The notes: a model not told the origin generated them from the letters alone. A stretch of 64,000 bases of DNA from Acidobacteriota bacterium (GCA_013289795.1 JABCZH010000009.1:140240-204239), one strand, 5' to 3'. Shown: positions 46,718 to 56,234, counted from the stretch's first letter. Translations and numbers: made by a program.

Positions 46718-47572
46718 TTAGTTGAACACCACCGTCTTATTCCCATAAAGCAGAACGCGATTCTCAATGTGCCAGCGCACGCCGCGCGAAAGCACAACTT
46801 TCTCCAGGTCGCGGCCTTTCTGCAGCAAATCATCCAGCGAATCGCGGTGTGAGATGCGGATGACGTCCTGCTCGATGATCGGCCCGTCGTCGAGCACTTC
46901 CGTCACATAGTGACTGGTCGCGCCGATCAGTTTCACGCCTCGCGTGAAGGCCTGGTGGTAGGGCTTGGCACCGACAAAGGCCGGCAGAAACGAATGATGG
47001 ATATTGATGATGCGCTGCGGAAAACGCTGCACGAAATCGTTGGACAGGACTTGCATGTAGCGCGCGAGCACCAGGAAGTCAAAGTTGTTTTGCGTGATGA
47101 GGTCGAGGATCCGGCTCTCAGCTTCGGCTTTGTTGTCTTTGGTGACCGGAACGACGACAAACGGCACGCGGTAAAACTCGGCAATCGGCTGATTGTCGGG
47201 ATGATTCGAGATGATTAGCGGAATGTCGCATACCAGTTCGCCGCTCTTGTGGCGATACAGCAAATCCACCAGGCAATGATCGTACTTGGAGACGAGAATG
47301 ATCATCCGCGGACGGTAATCCGAGCGCGCCAGGCGCCACTGCATCTCGAACTTCTCAGCTATGGGAGAAAAGTGCTTGGAGAAGTCGGCGAGAGGAATAT
47401 CGAAGTTCGCAGGATCGAATTCCACCCGCATAAGGAAAAGATTCGAACCTTCGTCGGCATGCTCGTCAGCGTGAAGAATGTTGCCGTCGTGGCGAAAGAC
47501 AAAATCAGAGATAGCAGCGACCAACCCTTTGCGGTCCGGGCAGGAAAGGAGCAGGATGGCGGAGGGTTTCAC
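46718..47572 (-). CDS. purU: Formyltetrahydrofolate deformylase PurU
   Basis: The 284-residue enzyme has an N-terminal ACT domain (residues 1-85, ILLLSCPDRKGLVAAISDFV). A formyl-transfer domain follows with the folate hydrolase motifs VLARYMQVLSNDF, NIHHSFLPAFVGAKPYHQAF and the aspartate in HYVTEVLDDGPIIEQD. It hydrolyses 10-formyl-THF to formate and THF, balancing the one-carbon pool. Its start overlaps the small upstream gene by four bases, and two FAD oxidoreductases precede that gene, hinting at a shared one-carbon theme. Confidence 0.94.
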   Translation of the reverse strand: MKPSAILLLSCPDRKGLVAAISDFVFRHDGNILHADEHADEGSNLFLMRVEFDPANFDIPLADFSKHFSPIAEKFEMQWRLARSDYRPRMIILVSKYDHCLVDLLYRHKSGELVCDIPLIISNHPDNQPIAEFYRVPFVVVPVTKDNKAEAESRILDLITQNNFDFLVLARYMQVLSNDFVQRFPQRIINIHHSFLPAFVGAKPYHQAFTRGVKLIGATSHYVTEVLDDGPIIEQDVIRISHRDSLDDLLQKGRDLEKVVLSRGVRWHIENRVLLYGNKTVVFN

Positions 47573-47862
47573 AGCAGTGCCACGATTCGACGCGCGACGC
47601 CGACAAAGTGAGGGCGACGTTTGTTCATCTCATCATCGCTGAACGGTCCGAATTGCTCACTCCACACATTAGCTACAACGTCCGCAATCTGGTTCTCTGT
47701 CCAGGCCACGTTTTCGGTCTTCCGAAGGCCATCTATCCCGGATTCAATCAGGGCGACTTCTTGATCGTATTCGTCTTGCGGAGCGCCCAGTGCGAGCAAC
47801 CCTTCGAGATCCGCGTTATCGAGGATAACTTTGACTTGGTTACGCAGATATTGCCTATCCAT
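47569..47862 (-). CDS. Small conserved-looking protein (DUF1871-like)
   Basis: The 97-residue protein reads as a short helical domain: QVKVILDNADLEGLLALGAPQDEYDQEV near the start and ENQIADVVANVWSEQFGPF later. This resembles the DUF1871 pattern of Gram-positive small proteins, though that match is from memory. It overlaps purU by four bases and starts 16 bases after the FAD oxidoreductase, so it belongs to the same operon. Function is unknown. Confidence 0.6.
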   Translation of the reverse strand: MDRQYLRNQVKVILDNADLEGLLALGAPQDEYDQEVALIESGIDGLRKTENVAWTENQIADVVANVWSEQFGPFSDDEMNKRRPHFVGVARRIVALL

Positions 47863-47878
47863 ATTGTAAGAGGAAGGC

Positions 47879-49462
47879 CTATCGCTTCAGTGCCTTCAAT
47901 ATCTCCTGGGCTGCGTTCGCTCCCGATCCGCCCGTCAACCCCGCCCCCGGATGAGTCCCCGACCCGCACAAATACAGATTCTTGATCGGCGTGTTGTACT
48001 TCGCCCAGTCAAGCAGTGGCCGCATGGTGAAAAACTGGTCGAGCGTCAACTCTCCGTGGAAGATGTGTCCGCTAGTCAGTCCGTAGATGTCTTCCAGGTC
48101 CTGCGGCGTGATGATTTGGTGGGTGAGGATCAACTCCGGCAGGTTCGGCGCATATTGGGTGAGTGTCTTGACCACGGTGTCACCGAGAGGCACTCGCTGT
48201 TTTTCCCAGTCACCGTTCCTCAACTTGAACGGCGCATATTGCATGTAGATCGACATCACGTGCTTGCCGGCAGGTGCAAGCGAGGGATCGCCAACGGTTG
48301 GGATCGCAACTTCCAGATACGGTTGTTTCGAGAAATTGCCGTACTTGGATTCGTCGAAGGCACGCTCCAGGTAATCAATCTCGGGCGCGATCAGGATTCG
48401 CCCGCTCAGAGCTTCATCGTTGTCCTTCAGCGCCGTAAACTTAGGCAGCCCCGAAAGCGCGAGATTTACTTTGGCAACCGTGCCGGGCATCCGGTAATGC
48501 TGAAGCTTCATCACGAAATCCGGCGTGAGGTGCATGGGATCGACCAGCTTCAGCAGTGTGCGCTTGGGATCGGCGTTGGAGATGATCGCCCGCGCATTAA
48601 TCTCCTCCCCGCTTGAGAGCACCACGCCGCTGGCAACTCCGTTTCCCACTGTGACTTCGATGACTTCGGCATTGCTGCGGATCTCCGCCCCAGCTTGCGT
48701 GGCGGCCGCAGCCATGGCTTGCGTGATTGCCCCCGCGCCTCCCTGGGCAAAAGACGCCAGGCCGGAAGCATGTGCGTCGCCCGCAGCCCGAATGAGTAAC
48801 ACCAAACTGCTGCCGGCTGACCACGGACCGAGAAACGTGCCGAAAATTCCCCGCGCTGCAATCGCCGCCCGCAGCAGTTCGGTCTCGAAATACTCGGCGA
48901 CGAGATCGGCGACCGCCATCGGCCCCCAACGCAACAGGCGATACATATCCTTCTTGCCCAGCTTCCGAATGGCTCGCCCGGTTTGCAACATCCCCCAGAG
49001 ATCTCCCCTGCTGGGGTGATCAATGTCAAGCGGCGCCAGCGCCAGAGCTTCCGCAATCACCTTGCTTATTTTCGAGAGCGTTTGCTGAAACTCGGGATAG
49101 CGCGCGGCGTCTTTCTGGGAAAACTTGCTGATCTCCTGCGCTGACTTCTCGAGATTGCGGTAGAGCGTGAGCGCACGGCCATCGGGAGACAAAGACACGG
49201 TGGCCACGTCCGGACTAATCAGCCTCAGCCCGTGTTTTTCGAGCTGCATGTCGCGAACGATATCGGGACGCAGCGGGCCCGCCGAGTGCGCCAGAGTCGA
49301 GCAGCGAAACCCGGGATGAAACTCCTGGGTGATGGCCGCGCCGCCGGGCTGCGGACGGCGCTCAAGCACCAGCGGTTTGTATCCGGCCTTGGCGAGATAA
49401 AACGCAGTGACCAGTCCGTTGTGTCCGCCGCCGATGATGACCACATCGCGTGTACTGGCCAT
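47879..49462 (-). CDS. FAD-dependent oxidoreductase (CrtI / PYROXD2-like), copy 1
   Basis: The ATG at 49462 starts directly at the FAD motif (DVVIIGGGHNGLVTAFYLAKAG), two bases after the stop of the paralogous gene; the frame extends upstream to 49561 without homology. The 527-residue protein has the amine-oxidase/phytoene-desaturase layout with GGAAITQEFHPGF and a C-terminal NLYLCGSGTHPGAGLTGGSGANAAQ. PYROXD2-type proteins are common in bacteria and their substrates are undefined. It is a clear tandem duplicate of the next upstream gene. Confidence 0.88.
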   Translation of the reverse strand: MASTRDVVIIGGGHNGLVTAFYLAKAGYKPLVLERRPQPGGAAITQEFHPGFRCSTLAHSAGPLRPDIVRDMQLEKHGLRLISPDVATVSLSPDGRALTLYRNLEKSAQEISKFSQKDAARYPEFQQTLSKISKVIAEALALAPLDIDHPSRGDLWGMLQTGRAIRKLGKKDMYRLLRWGPMAVADLVAEYFETELLRAAIAARGIFGTFLGPWSAGSSLVLLIRAAGDAHASGLASFAQGGAGAITQAMAAAATQAGAEIRSNAEVIEVTVGNGVASGVVLSSGEEINARAIISNADPKRTLLKLVDPMHLTPDFVMKLQHYRMPGTVAKVNLALSGLPKFTALKDNDEALSGRILIAPEIDYLERAFDESKYGNFSKQPYLEVAIPTVGDPSLAPAGKHVMSIYMQYAPFKLRNGDWEKQRVPLGDTVVKTLTQYAPNLPELILTHQIITPQDLEDIYGLTSGHIFHGELTLDQFFTMRPLLDWAKYNTPIKNLYLCGSGTHPGAGLTGGSGANAAQEILKALKR

Positions 49463-49464
49463 GG

Positions 49465-51054
49465 CTACGCGGCTCCCTTGACGTCTTTGAGAATCTCCAA
49501 AGCCGCCAGGCGACCAGGGCCGCCCATGATGCCGCCGCCGGGATGCGTCGCCGAGCCGCACAGATAAAGATTCTTGATGGGGGTGCGGAACTGCGCGTAT
49601 CCCGGCACAGGGCGCAGAAAGAAAAGCTGCTCCAGCGAAAGCTCACCCTGAAAGATGTTGCCTTCACTCAGGCCCCACTCGCGTTCCAGATCAAGCGGAG
49701 TAATGACCTGTTTGTGCAGAATGATGTCTCTGATGTTGGGCGCGTGCTCGGCAATGGTATCGATCACGTTGTTGCCGAACGCTTCTTTCTGATCGTCCCA
49801 GTTAAGTCCCAGTCGCAGTTTGTAGGGAGCATACTGCACAAAGCAGGAAAGAATATGTTTTCCGGGCGGCGCGACCGAAGGATCGGTCAGGGTCGGAATC
49901 ACCATATCGATATACGGGCGCCGAGAAAAATTACCGTACTTGGCATCGTCGTAGGCTCGCTCCATGTACTCGACGCTGGGCGAAATGGAAATCGCTCCGC
50001 GCAGATGGGCTCCCGGGCCGGGTAGGCACCTGAAGTTGGGCAGCGCATCCAGCGCCATATTCACCTTGCCCGAAGACCCACGGAACTTGTAACGATTCAC
50101 CTCGCCGAGAAACTCCTCCGAGAGATTCCCCTTTTCGATGAGCCTGACGAAAGTCTGCCGCGGGTCAAGGCTGGAAGAAATAACATCAGCGTAGATTTCA
50201 TCCCCGTTAGCAAGGACAACGCCCTTCGCCTTGCCCGACTTGATGATGATATTCGTGATCCCAGTCTCGGTGCGGATTTCAACTCCAGCTTCGCGGGCTG
50301 CATCCGCAATCGCATTGGAGATGGCGCCGGTCCCTCCGCGGGCGAATCCCCAGGAGCGGAACGCTCCGTCGATTTCGCCCATGTAGTGGTGCAGCAAAAC
50401 GTAAGCCGTTCCCGGCGAGCGCACACCGAGAAAAGTTCCAATGATTCCGGAAGCCGACATGGTCGCCTTGAGCACATCGGTCTCGAACCACTGGTCGAGA
50501 AAATCGATGGCGCTCATGGTCATCAACTGCACCTGGTTGTACTTGTCGTCGCTAGTCATCCCCTGAAAACGCTTGCCGATGAATAACAGCTTCATCAGTT
50601 CTTTCGGATTCAGCGTCGCAGGGTCGGGCGGCACCATGCTGAGAATCGGCTTCACGAAGCGGCACATGGCTTGCATGGCTTTGCCAAATTCGTCGTAGGC
50701 CTCGGCGTCGAGCTTGGAATGTCGAGCAATCTCGCGATGGGTTTTACCGTGATCGTTCACCCGCCACAGGTAGTCGCCGTTAGGCATGGGGGTAAAAGTG
50801 CCGTCGAGCGGAAGAATTTCAAGACCATGACGCGGAAGATCGAGGTCACGAATAATTTCCGGTCGCAGTAGCGACACTACGTATGAGCAGACGGAGAACT
50901 TAAATCCGGGAAAGACTTCTTCAGTGCAAGCTGCTCCGCCAAGAACGTGTCGGCGTTCCAACACCAAAACTTTCTTGCCGGCGCGGGCAAGATAGGCGGC
51001 ATTGACCAGGCCATTGTGGCCCCCGCCGATCACGATGACGTCGTATTTGGACAT
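49465..51054 (-). CDS. FAD-dependent oxidoreductase (CrtI / PYROXD2-like), copy 2
   Basis: The 529-residue paralogue has the same landmarks: VIVIGGGHNGLVNAAYLARAGKKVLVLERR at the N-terminus, GGAACTEEVFPGF, and NLYLCGSATHPGGGIMGGPGR near the end. Roughly half the residues look shared with copy 1. Two such genes back to back suggest a heterodimer or two steps on one substrate. The gene heads a minus-strand operon ending in purU and is divergent from the GcvT-like gene. Confidence 0.88.
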   Translation of the reverse strand: MSKYDVIVIGGGHNGLVNAAYLARAGKKVLVLERRHVLGGAACTEEVFPGFKFSVCSYVVSLLRPEIIRDLDLPRHGLEILPLDGTFTPMPNGDYLWRVNDHGKTHREIARHSKLDAEAYDEFGKAMQAMCRFVKPILSMVPPDPATLNPKELMKLLFIGKRFQGMTSDDKYNQVQLMTMSAIDFLDQWFETDVLKATMSASGIIGTFLGVRSPGTAYVLLHHYMGEIDGAFRSWGFARGGTGAISNAIADAAREAGVEIRTETGITNIIIKSGKAKGVVLANGDEIYADVISSSLDPRQTFVRLIEKGNLSEEFLGEVNRYKFRGSSGKVNMALDALPNFRCLPGPGAHLRGAISISPSVEYMERAYDDAKYGNFSRRPYIDMVIPTLTDPSVAPPGKHILSCFVQYAPYKLRLGLNWDDQKEAFGNNVIDTIAEHAPNIRDIILHKQVITPLDLEREWGLSEGNIFQGELSLEQLFFLRPVPGYAQFRTPIKNLYLCGSATHPGGGIMGGPGRLAALEILKDVKGAA

Positions 51055-51190
51055 TGGCTGCTGGCTCCTGGCTGCAAACTGAGAAATCGGTAAAGCCGAG
51101 CGAGAGCAGAGCGGATCAGAGGCCGCTGGGCAGAGCGCACCACGCTATGAGAATGCCACGCATGATTGAGGCACCCATTCTATCCGATAT

Positions 51191-51220
51191 TTGCCCAGCC
51201 GTGCGAGGCCTGCATATAAT
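51191..51220 (+). promoter_or_regulatory. Candidate sigma-70 promoter for the GcvT-like gene
   Basis: TTGCCC at 51191-51196, an 18-base spacer and TATAAT at 51215-51220 precede the palindromic repeat and the gene start at 51347. Confidence 0.5.
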
Positions 51221-51245
51221 CCGTGGTTGGAGTTAGGAGGATTTT

Positions 51246-51317
51246 CTCTGTGCAACTCTGTGTCCTCTGTGGTTAAGATTTCGAACTAACCACAGAGAGC
51301 ACAGAGGCGCACAGAGG
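51246..51317. repeat. Palindromic CTCTGTG/CACAGAG intergenic repeat
   Basis: Three CTCTGTG units on the left mirror three CACAGAG units on the right. The inner arms CTCTGTGGTTA (51265-51275) and TAACCACAGAG (51287-51297) pair perfectly around 11 bases. If the promoter at 51191-51220 is used, the hairpin lies in the leader of the GcvT-like mRNA. Confidence 0.85.
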
Positions 51318-51346
51318 AAGTCTAGAATCGACTTGAGGTCATTTCC

Positions 51347-52543
51347 TTGCCTGTCGGAACTGCATTTCACGAAAGAACTTTCGCCCTCTGCAACAGTCTC
51401 AACTACCGCGAGTGGTCGGGATACTACACTGTCAGCGTGTACGAAGTGCATCACGAGCACGAGTACAACGCCATCCGCAATGCGGCTGCGCTGATCGATA
51501 TCTCGCCGCTCTATAAGTATCTGGTCACGGGCAAAGATGCCACGCGACTGGTGAATCGCGTCATCACACGCGACATTAACAAAGTCGCCGTAGGGCAAGT
51601 GATTTACGCCTGCTGGTGCGACGAAGAAGGCAAAGTCATTGACGACGGCACCATTACGCGTCTCGAAGAAAACAAGTATCGCTGGACCGCAGCCGATCCC
51701 AGCCTGCGCTGGTTTCGCCAGAATGCCAGCAACATGGATGTCCAGATCGAGGACATCTCCGAGAAAGTAGCGGCGCTGGCTCTGCAAGGGCCAACTTCGG
51801 GGAAGCTGCTGAAAGCGGTGGCAGAGGCCGAGATCGCGAACCTGAAATATTTCCGCGTGACCCGTGGCAAGATCGCAGGTGTGACTGTGGATATTTCCCG
51901 CACCGGCTACACGGGCGATCTGGGCTACGAAATCTGGGTTCCATGGAATGATGCGGTCAAGGTTTGGGATGCGCTCATGGATAAAGGCAAGCAGTTCGAC
52001 ATTCATGCCGCCGGAATGCTGGCGCTGGATGTAGCACGGGTCGAAGCCGGGCTGTTGCTGATCGAAGTCGATTATAGCAGCAGCAAGAAGGCGCTGATCG
52101 CATCACAGAAGTATTCGCCGTTCGAACTCGGCTTCGGCAAGATGGTGCACCTCCAGAAACCAAACTTTGTCGGGAAGGCGGCACTCGAGCGCGACCAAAA
52201 AGAAGGTGTGGCGCGACAGTTCGTAGGCCTCGAAATCGACTGGACGGAAGTTGAGCAGAGATACGAAAAGTATGGCCTGACGCCGGCCGCGCCGAGCCAG
52301 GCATCGCGTGTCGCCGTGCCGGTGTATTGCGGCGAGAAGCAAGTTGGGAAAGCCACGACCACGACCTGGTCTCCGGTGCTGAAGAAGATGGTTGCCCTGG
52401 CGAGTGTGGATACCGATCATTCGCAAAACGGCCGGCGTGTGCAGATGGAGATCACCATCGAAGCGGTACGGCAGAAAGTCACCGCAAAGATCGTGCCCAT
52501 GCCGTTTTTCAATCCCAGGCGGAAGACGGCGGTGCCGGTTTAG
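51347..52543 (+). CDS. GcvT-like aminomethyltransferase family protein
   Basis: The 398-residue protein begins at a TTG with GAGG eight bases upstream. It shows the folate-binding GcvT fold: AALIDISPLYKYLVTGKDATRLVNRV, ALQGPTSGKLL, VDISRTGYTGDLGYEIWVP, then a C-terminal barrel (KFVGKAAL-like NFVGKAALERD, VGKATTTTWSPVL). Relatives include glycine-cleavage T protein and dimethylglycine/sarcosine-type demethylases. The absence of other gcv genes argues against a classical glycine-cleavage role. Convergent with an APC permease, overlapping it by 35 bases. Confidence 0.87.
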   Translation: MPVGTAFHERTFALCNSLNYREWSGYYTVSVYEVHHEHEYNAIRNAAALIDISPLYKYLVTGKDATRLVNRVITRDINKVAVGQVIYACWCDEEGKVIDDGTITRLEENKYRWTAADPSLRWFRQNASNMDVQIEDISEKVAALALQGPTSGKLLKAVAEAEIANLKYFRVTRGKIAGVTVDISRTGYTGDLGYEIWVPWNDAVKVWDALMDKGKQFDIHAAGMLALDVARVEAGLLLIEVDYSSSKKALIASQKYSPFELGFGKMVHLQKPNFVGKAALERDQKEGVARQFVGLEIDWTEVEQRYEKYGLTPAAPSQASRVAVPVYCGEKQVGKATTTTWSPVLKKMVALASVDTDHSQNGRRVQMEITIEAVRQKVTAKIVPMPFFNPRRKTAVPV

Positions 52544-53957
52544 GGTGACGCGTCCGCCGTTTCCCCCACGCATATATTGCCGCACCGATCGCCACCAGCA
52601 CCGCCGACCCTCCCACCACTTTTAACACCGACAGCGGTTTGTTCAGTTCGTCGGGTTGCGGAACGACGGATAGGACAATCGTCAGCGTGGTAGTCAGCAA
52701 TCCGACTATCGCAACCACCTTGGCCACCGGCTTTCCGCCGGGAACGTGAATCACGTCTGGTCCGGTCGGCTCGCCTTGCAACTTGATCATCGCGGCAAAC
52801 ACAAACAGATACGGGATGAAATATGTAATCACCGTCATGCTCGCCATCACGTCGTAGGCGCCCTTCACACTGGTGCCGGCCTGGCCAAGAAAAATAAAAA
52901 CCACTCCGAGGACGTATTGCACCAGCAGGGCCACCCACGGCGTTTTCCAGCGCGGATGCAACGCACCAAATATCGGCGGTAGGAAACGGTCAATCCCAGC
53001 AACGAACGGCAACCTCGCCACCGCCGCCAGATACGCTCCCGCCGCGCCGACGTTACTGAGAGCGATCAAGAAAGCTGCATAAGGAACCACGCGCCCAAAG
53101 CCGATGCGGCTAGCCGTCTTCGCAATCGCCTGCATCAAGCCAGATAAGTTGCTGACTTCCGCAGGCGGCAACGCCACCAGCACGCTGACAGTACCCAGGA
53201 TGTAGCACAGGGCCACCGTCACTCCCGCGATAAACAATCCCCAAGGCAGCGTACGCCGCGGATTCTTGATTTCGTCTCCCATGAACGACGCGGTCTCGCA
53301 GCCGCCGAAAGCAAAAATCAGTAGCGACCAGAAGATAATGTCATTGAAATGCAGGCTCGGGGTCATCGAGTGCAGAGTAAAACGAGTCGCCGCGCCGAAG
53401 CGGTGCCAGGCGATCGCGCCCATGACGATCAGAATGAGCGCGGGGATCCACATGGCCAGCGCACCCACGTTGTGCAGCCATTTGCCCACGTCGAGGCCCA
53501 CCACATTGAGCAATGTCGCCGCCGTCAGCGTTAGCAGCGCAAACAAAATGTAGTAAGTTGGGTCAGTGGAGAGACGCCCCCAGGAACTTTGCCGCATGTA
53601 CAGCGCGTTGCTGGCGGCGAAATAAAGCACCGCAGGAAAATAGGGAAGATTGCTGGCCCAGTACGTCCAGGCCGACATGAATCCGGAAAAGTCGCCGAAG
53701 GCTTTCTTGCTCCAAACGTACAAACCACCTTCGCCGGGATAGCGCGACGACAGTTCGATAACCGAAAGCGCCAGCGGCGTGTAGAAAGCCAGCCAGGCGC
53801 CGACCCAGATGATGATCGAACTTGGACCGGCAGCCGCAGCGGTCGCAATCCAGCGCAGGCTGATGCCGGTAACCACGTAGAACAGAACCAGATCGCGGAA
53901 GCCCATCACCCGCTTGGGGCGGTTGGGATCGTCGGGGGTGATCAGAGTGTCTGCCAC
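52509..53957 (-). CDS. APC-family amino-acid/polyamine permease, copy A
   Basis: The 482-residue protein has about 12 hydrophobic helices and the APC landmarks YPGEGGLYVWSKKAFGDFSGFMSAW and FAFGGCETASFMGDEIKNPRRTLPWG. It should transport an amino acid or amine, driven by protons or exchange. It converges on the GcvT-like gene and follows the Clp-N gene with a 34-base gap, so it may be the last gene of that minus-strand operon. Substrate is unknown. Confidence 0.88.
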   Translation of the reverse strand: MADTLITPDDPNRPKRVMGFRDLVLFYVVTGISLRWIATAAAAGPSSIIIWVGAWLAFYTPLALSVIELSSRYPGEGGLYVWSKKAFGDFSGFMSAWTYWASNLPYFPAVLYFAASNALYMRQSSWGRLSTDPTYYILFALLTLTAATLLNVVGLDVGKWLHNVGALAMWIPALILIVMGAIAWHRFGAATRFTLHSMTPSLHFNDIIFWSLLIFAFGGCETASFMGDEIKNPRRTLPWGLFIAGVTVALCYILGTVSVLVALPPAEVSNLSGLMQAIAKTASRIGFGRVVPYAAFLIALSNVGAAGAYLAAVARLPFVAGIDRFLPPIFGALHPRWKTPWVALLVQYVLGVVFIFLGQAGTSVKGAYDVMASMTVITYFIPYLFVFAAMIKLQGEPTGPDVIHVPGGKPVAKVVAIVGLLTTTLTIVLSVVPQPDELNKPLSVLKVVGGSAVLVAIGAAIYAWGKRRTRHPKPAPPSSAWD

Positions 53958-53990
53958 GTTGGGCCCGCGAGCTAGCGTACCAGCGCAGGA

Positions 53991-54803
53991 TCAGGAAGCG
54001 AAGAACTTCTCATAGCATTCCGTGCACAGCCACTCTCGGCCATTGGTGTAGCCGATACCATGTTCGGGGTGGTCTTCCGAGCGGAAAAGCTCCCATTGGC
54101 AAATGAGACATTCATCCTTCTTCCAGCCCCCTGCCACCAGACGAAAGTTGGCGGAGTCCGCGGCGAGGCTCAAGTCTCGAGAGATCGCGCCATCACTGAC
54201 GCGCGCCACAACATCGCTTTCTCTCCAAGCGCATCGGTTCCAATACCAGTTGAATTTGCGGAAGGTCTTGACAATCTCACGGATGTATTCGCCGTTCCAT
54301 CGCTCGCCATGAATCTCAACAATCTCGAAGTCGTTGCCTAGGCGGGGAGAGGGGAGAACTTTGCCTGAAGACCACGGCGTTGGCAACTGCGAGATCTCCA
54401 GCCGTAGCTTCGTGAGATCGGCACCGCGTTCTCGTAGTAGTCCAGCGGCGAGCTGTTTCTCCTCACGAAGCAACCCGAGCAGCAAATGTTCAGTTCCAAT
54501 GTGGCGATGGGCTAGCCGTACTGCCTCCTCTGCTCCAAACGCGAGGACCCTTTTTGACGCATTGCTCAGGGGCAGATCGGCGGACAGGGCAGTCTTTTTG
54601 CCTTCCTCAATAGCCGCATGCAATTCTTTACGAATGGATTCGTAATTGACATCGGGCAACAGCCGGTTGCATAGCGCTCTGTCTTCCCGTAATAAACCAA
54701 GGAGGATATGCTCAGTGTCGATGTAAGGTGAACCCGTCTGGGCAGCTTCGTAGCGTGCGAAGAATATCGTTCGACGAGCTCCTTCTGTGTAGCGTTCAAA
54801 CAT
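53991..54803 (-). CDS. Clp-N (Clp R) domain protein with C-terminal zinc-binding domain
   Basis: The 270-residue protein starts with the double Clp-N repeat of ClpC (1-140: FERYTEGARRTIFFARYEA, YIDTEHILLGLLRED, HIGTEHLLLGLLREE). It has no AAA+ ATPase module. Instead a domain of about 130 residues ends with paired cysteines C232/C235 and C260/C263 (ECLICQWE, WLCTECYE), a likely zinc site. It may act as a stand-alone adaptor or substrate-recognition protein for Clp machinery. It starts three bases after the permease stop upstream, so the two are co-transcribed. Confidence 0.82.
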   Translation of the reverse strand: MFERYTEGARRTIFFARYEAAQTGSPYIDTEHILLGLLREDRALCNRLLPDVNYESIRKELHAAIEEGKKTALSADLPLSNASKRVLAFGAEEAVRLAHRHIGTEHLLLGLLREEKQLAAGLLRERGADLTKLRLEISQLPTPWSSGKVLPSPRLGNDFEIVEIHGERWNGEYIREIVKTFRKFNWYWNRCAWRESDVVARVSDGAISRDLSLAADSANFRLVAGGWKKDECLICQWELFRSEDHPEHGIGYTNGREWLCTECYEKFFAS

Positions 54804-54806
54804 TCC

Positions 54807-56231
54807 TTACTCCACTACTTTTCTCGCGCTCCGCTTCCAATACAAATATCCCGGCACGCCCAGCAACACAATAATCGTCCCCGCCAGCGATTCCGTTGGC
54901 CGGGTGAAAATCGTATTCAACGTCCAGGCGGTTCCGATAAGCACGTAAATCCCTGGCAGCCACGGATATCCAGTGCATCGATAAGCCCGCGGAATATCGG
55001 GACGCTTCCAGCGCAGCACGAATAATCCCACCACTGTCAGCGTGTACGACAGCACCATGCCAAACATCACGTAGGTATAAAGCTGATCGTAACGACCGCT
55101 CAAAGTAAGCACTCCCGCCCAAATCCCTTGTCCGATCAGGGCAAAGGCGGGTGTACGCCACTTGGGATGTACTTTCGCCATGCGGGGGAAAAAGAGTCCA
55201 TCCCGCGCCATGGCGAAATAAATTCGCGGGCTGCCGAGGATGGCGCAAGCCATCGCTCCAAAGCAGGACACGGCGACCAGCGCGGAAAGCCAAACCGCAG
55301 CCGCGGGCGAAAACAACGCCACCGCAGCCGCGTGGGCGATGGTCTCATGTTTCACGATTTCGCTGATCGGGAGCGCGTACAGGTAAGTCATGTTCATGGC
55401 CACGTAGATCACGCCAACGATCATCACCCCGAGAAACATGGCCAGGGGCACATCGCGGCGTGGGTCCTTCATTTCTCCCGCCACCCATCCGATATAGACC
55501 CATCCGTCGTACGCCCAGAAGACGGCGATCAGAGCGACCCCGAACGCCGAGAGCAGTTGGCCCGAACTCACTCCCAGACTCAGCCCATGACTCGCCCCCG
55601 CTGTGAAGTGATGCCAATCGCCCTTCCCGATGGCGAATCCGAGAATCACGAACGCGGCCATCGCCCCAAACTTTGCCCAGGTGGCGACGTTTTGCAGCAA
55701 CGCGCCGCGGCGCAGCCCGGCAACATTAATCCATGTGACCACGGCAATCATGATCAGAGCCACCACTTGAGCGCGAGTCAGCGCCATGCCCGCGACCGAT
55801 AGAACCACATGCTCCTGTGAAATGGCGGGGACGATCCCGCCGAGGTACGCGGCTGACCCTACAGCCAGCGCCGCAATTGAGCCCCCATTACCAACGCTGA
55901 ACATCATCCATCCATAGAGAAACGCGGGCAGGTCGCCGTAAGCTTCCCGCATATACACATATTGACCGCCACAGTCGGGAAACATCGTGCCCAACTCGGC
56001 GAAGGCGAAGCAGGCGCATAGGGAGATCGCGGCGCCGAGCACCCAAACCAGCAGAAAAAGCACCGGATGCGGCAGCGGCCCGGCAATGTCTTTGGCGGTC
56101 AAAAAGATGGACGATCCGATGACCCCACCCACCAGCAACAAGATGGCATCCAGCAAGGTGAGACCGCGGACCAAAGTGGGTGGACAATTGGATTCGACTG
56201 CGACCGGCGGCGAGGTGGCGGAAATGGCCAT
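54807..56231 (-). CDS. APC-family amino-acid permease, copy B (LAT-like)
   Basis: The 474-residue protein has about 12 membrane helices and APC/LAT landmarks (LLLVGGVIGSSIFLT, AELGTMFPDCGGQYVYMREAYGDLPAFLYGW, VYIGWVAGEMKDPRRDVPLAMFLG). It resembles serine/threonine- or LAT-type exchangers. It lies between a small zinc-ribbon gene (three bases upstream) and the Clp-N gene (three bases downstream), making a compact operon. Substrate is unknown. Confidence 0.88.
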   Translation of the reverse strand: MAISATSPPVAVESNCPPTLVRGLTLLDAILLLVGGVIGSSIFLTAKDIAGPLPHPVLFLLVWVLGAAISLCACFAFAELGTMFPDCGGQYVYMREAYGDLPAFLYGWMMFSVGNGGSIAALAVGSAAYLGGIVPAISQEHVVLSVAGMALTRAQVVALIMIAVVTWINVAGLRRGALLQNVATWAKFGAMAAFVILGFAIGKGDWHHFTAGASHGLSLGVSSGQLLSAFGVALIAVFWAYDGWVYIGWVAGEMKDPRRDVPLAMFLGVMIVGVIYVAMNMTYLYALPISEIVKHETIAHAAAVALFSPAAAVWLSALVAVSCFGAMACAILGSPRIYFAMARDGLFFPRMAKVHPKWRTPAFALIGQGIWAGVLTLSGRYDQLYTYVMFGMVLSYTLTVVGLFVLRWKRPDIPRAYRCTGYPWLPGIYVLIGTAWTLNTIFTRPTESLAGTIIVLLGVPGYLYWKRSARKVVE

Positions 56232-56234
56232 GGC

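Noticed and set aside
51246..51317. CRISPR-like array of short units
   Set aside because: Units are heptamers in mirror order forming a dyad, with no regular 25-40-base repeats or unique spacers.
51233..52006. 257-codon minus-strand open frame
   Set aside because: It is antisense to the well-supported GcvT-like gene and has no recognisable motif.
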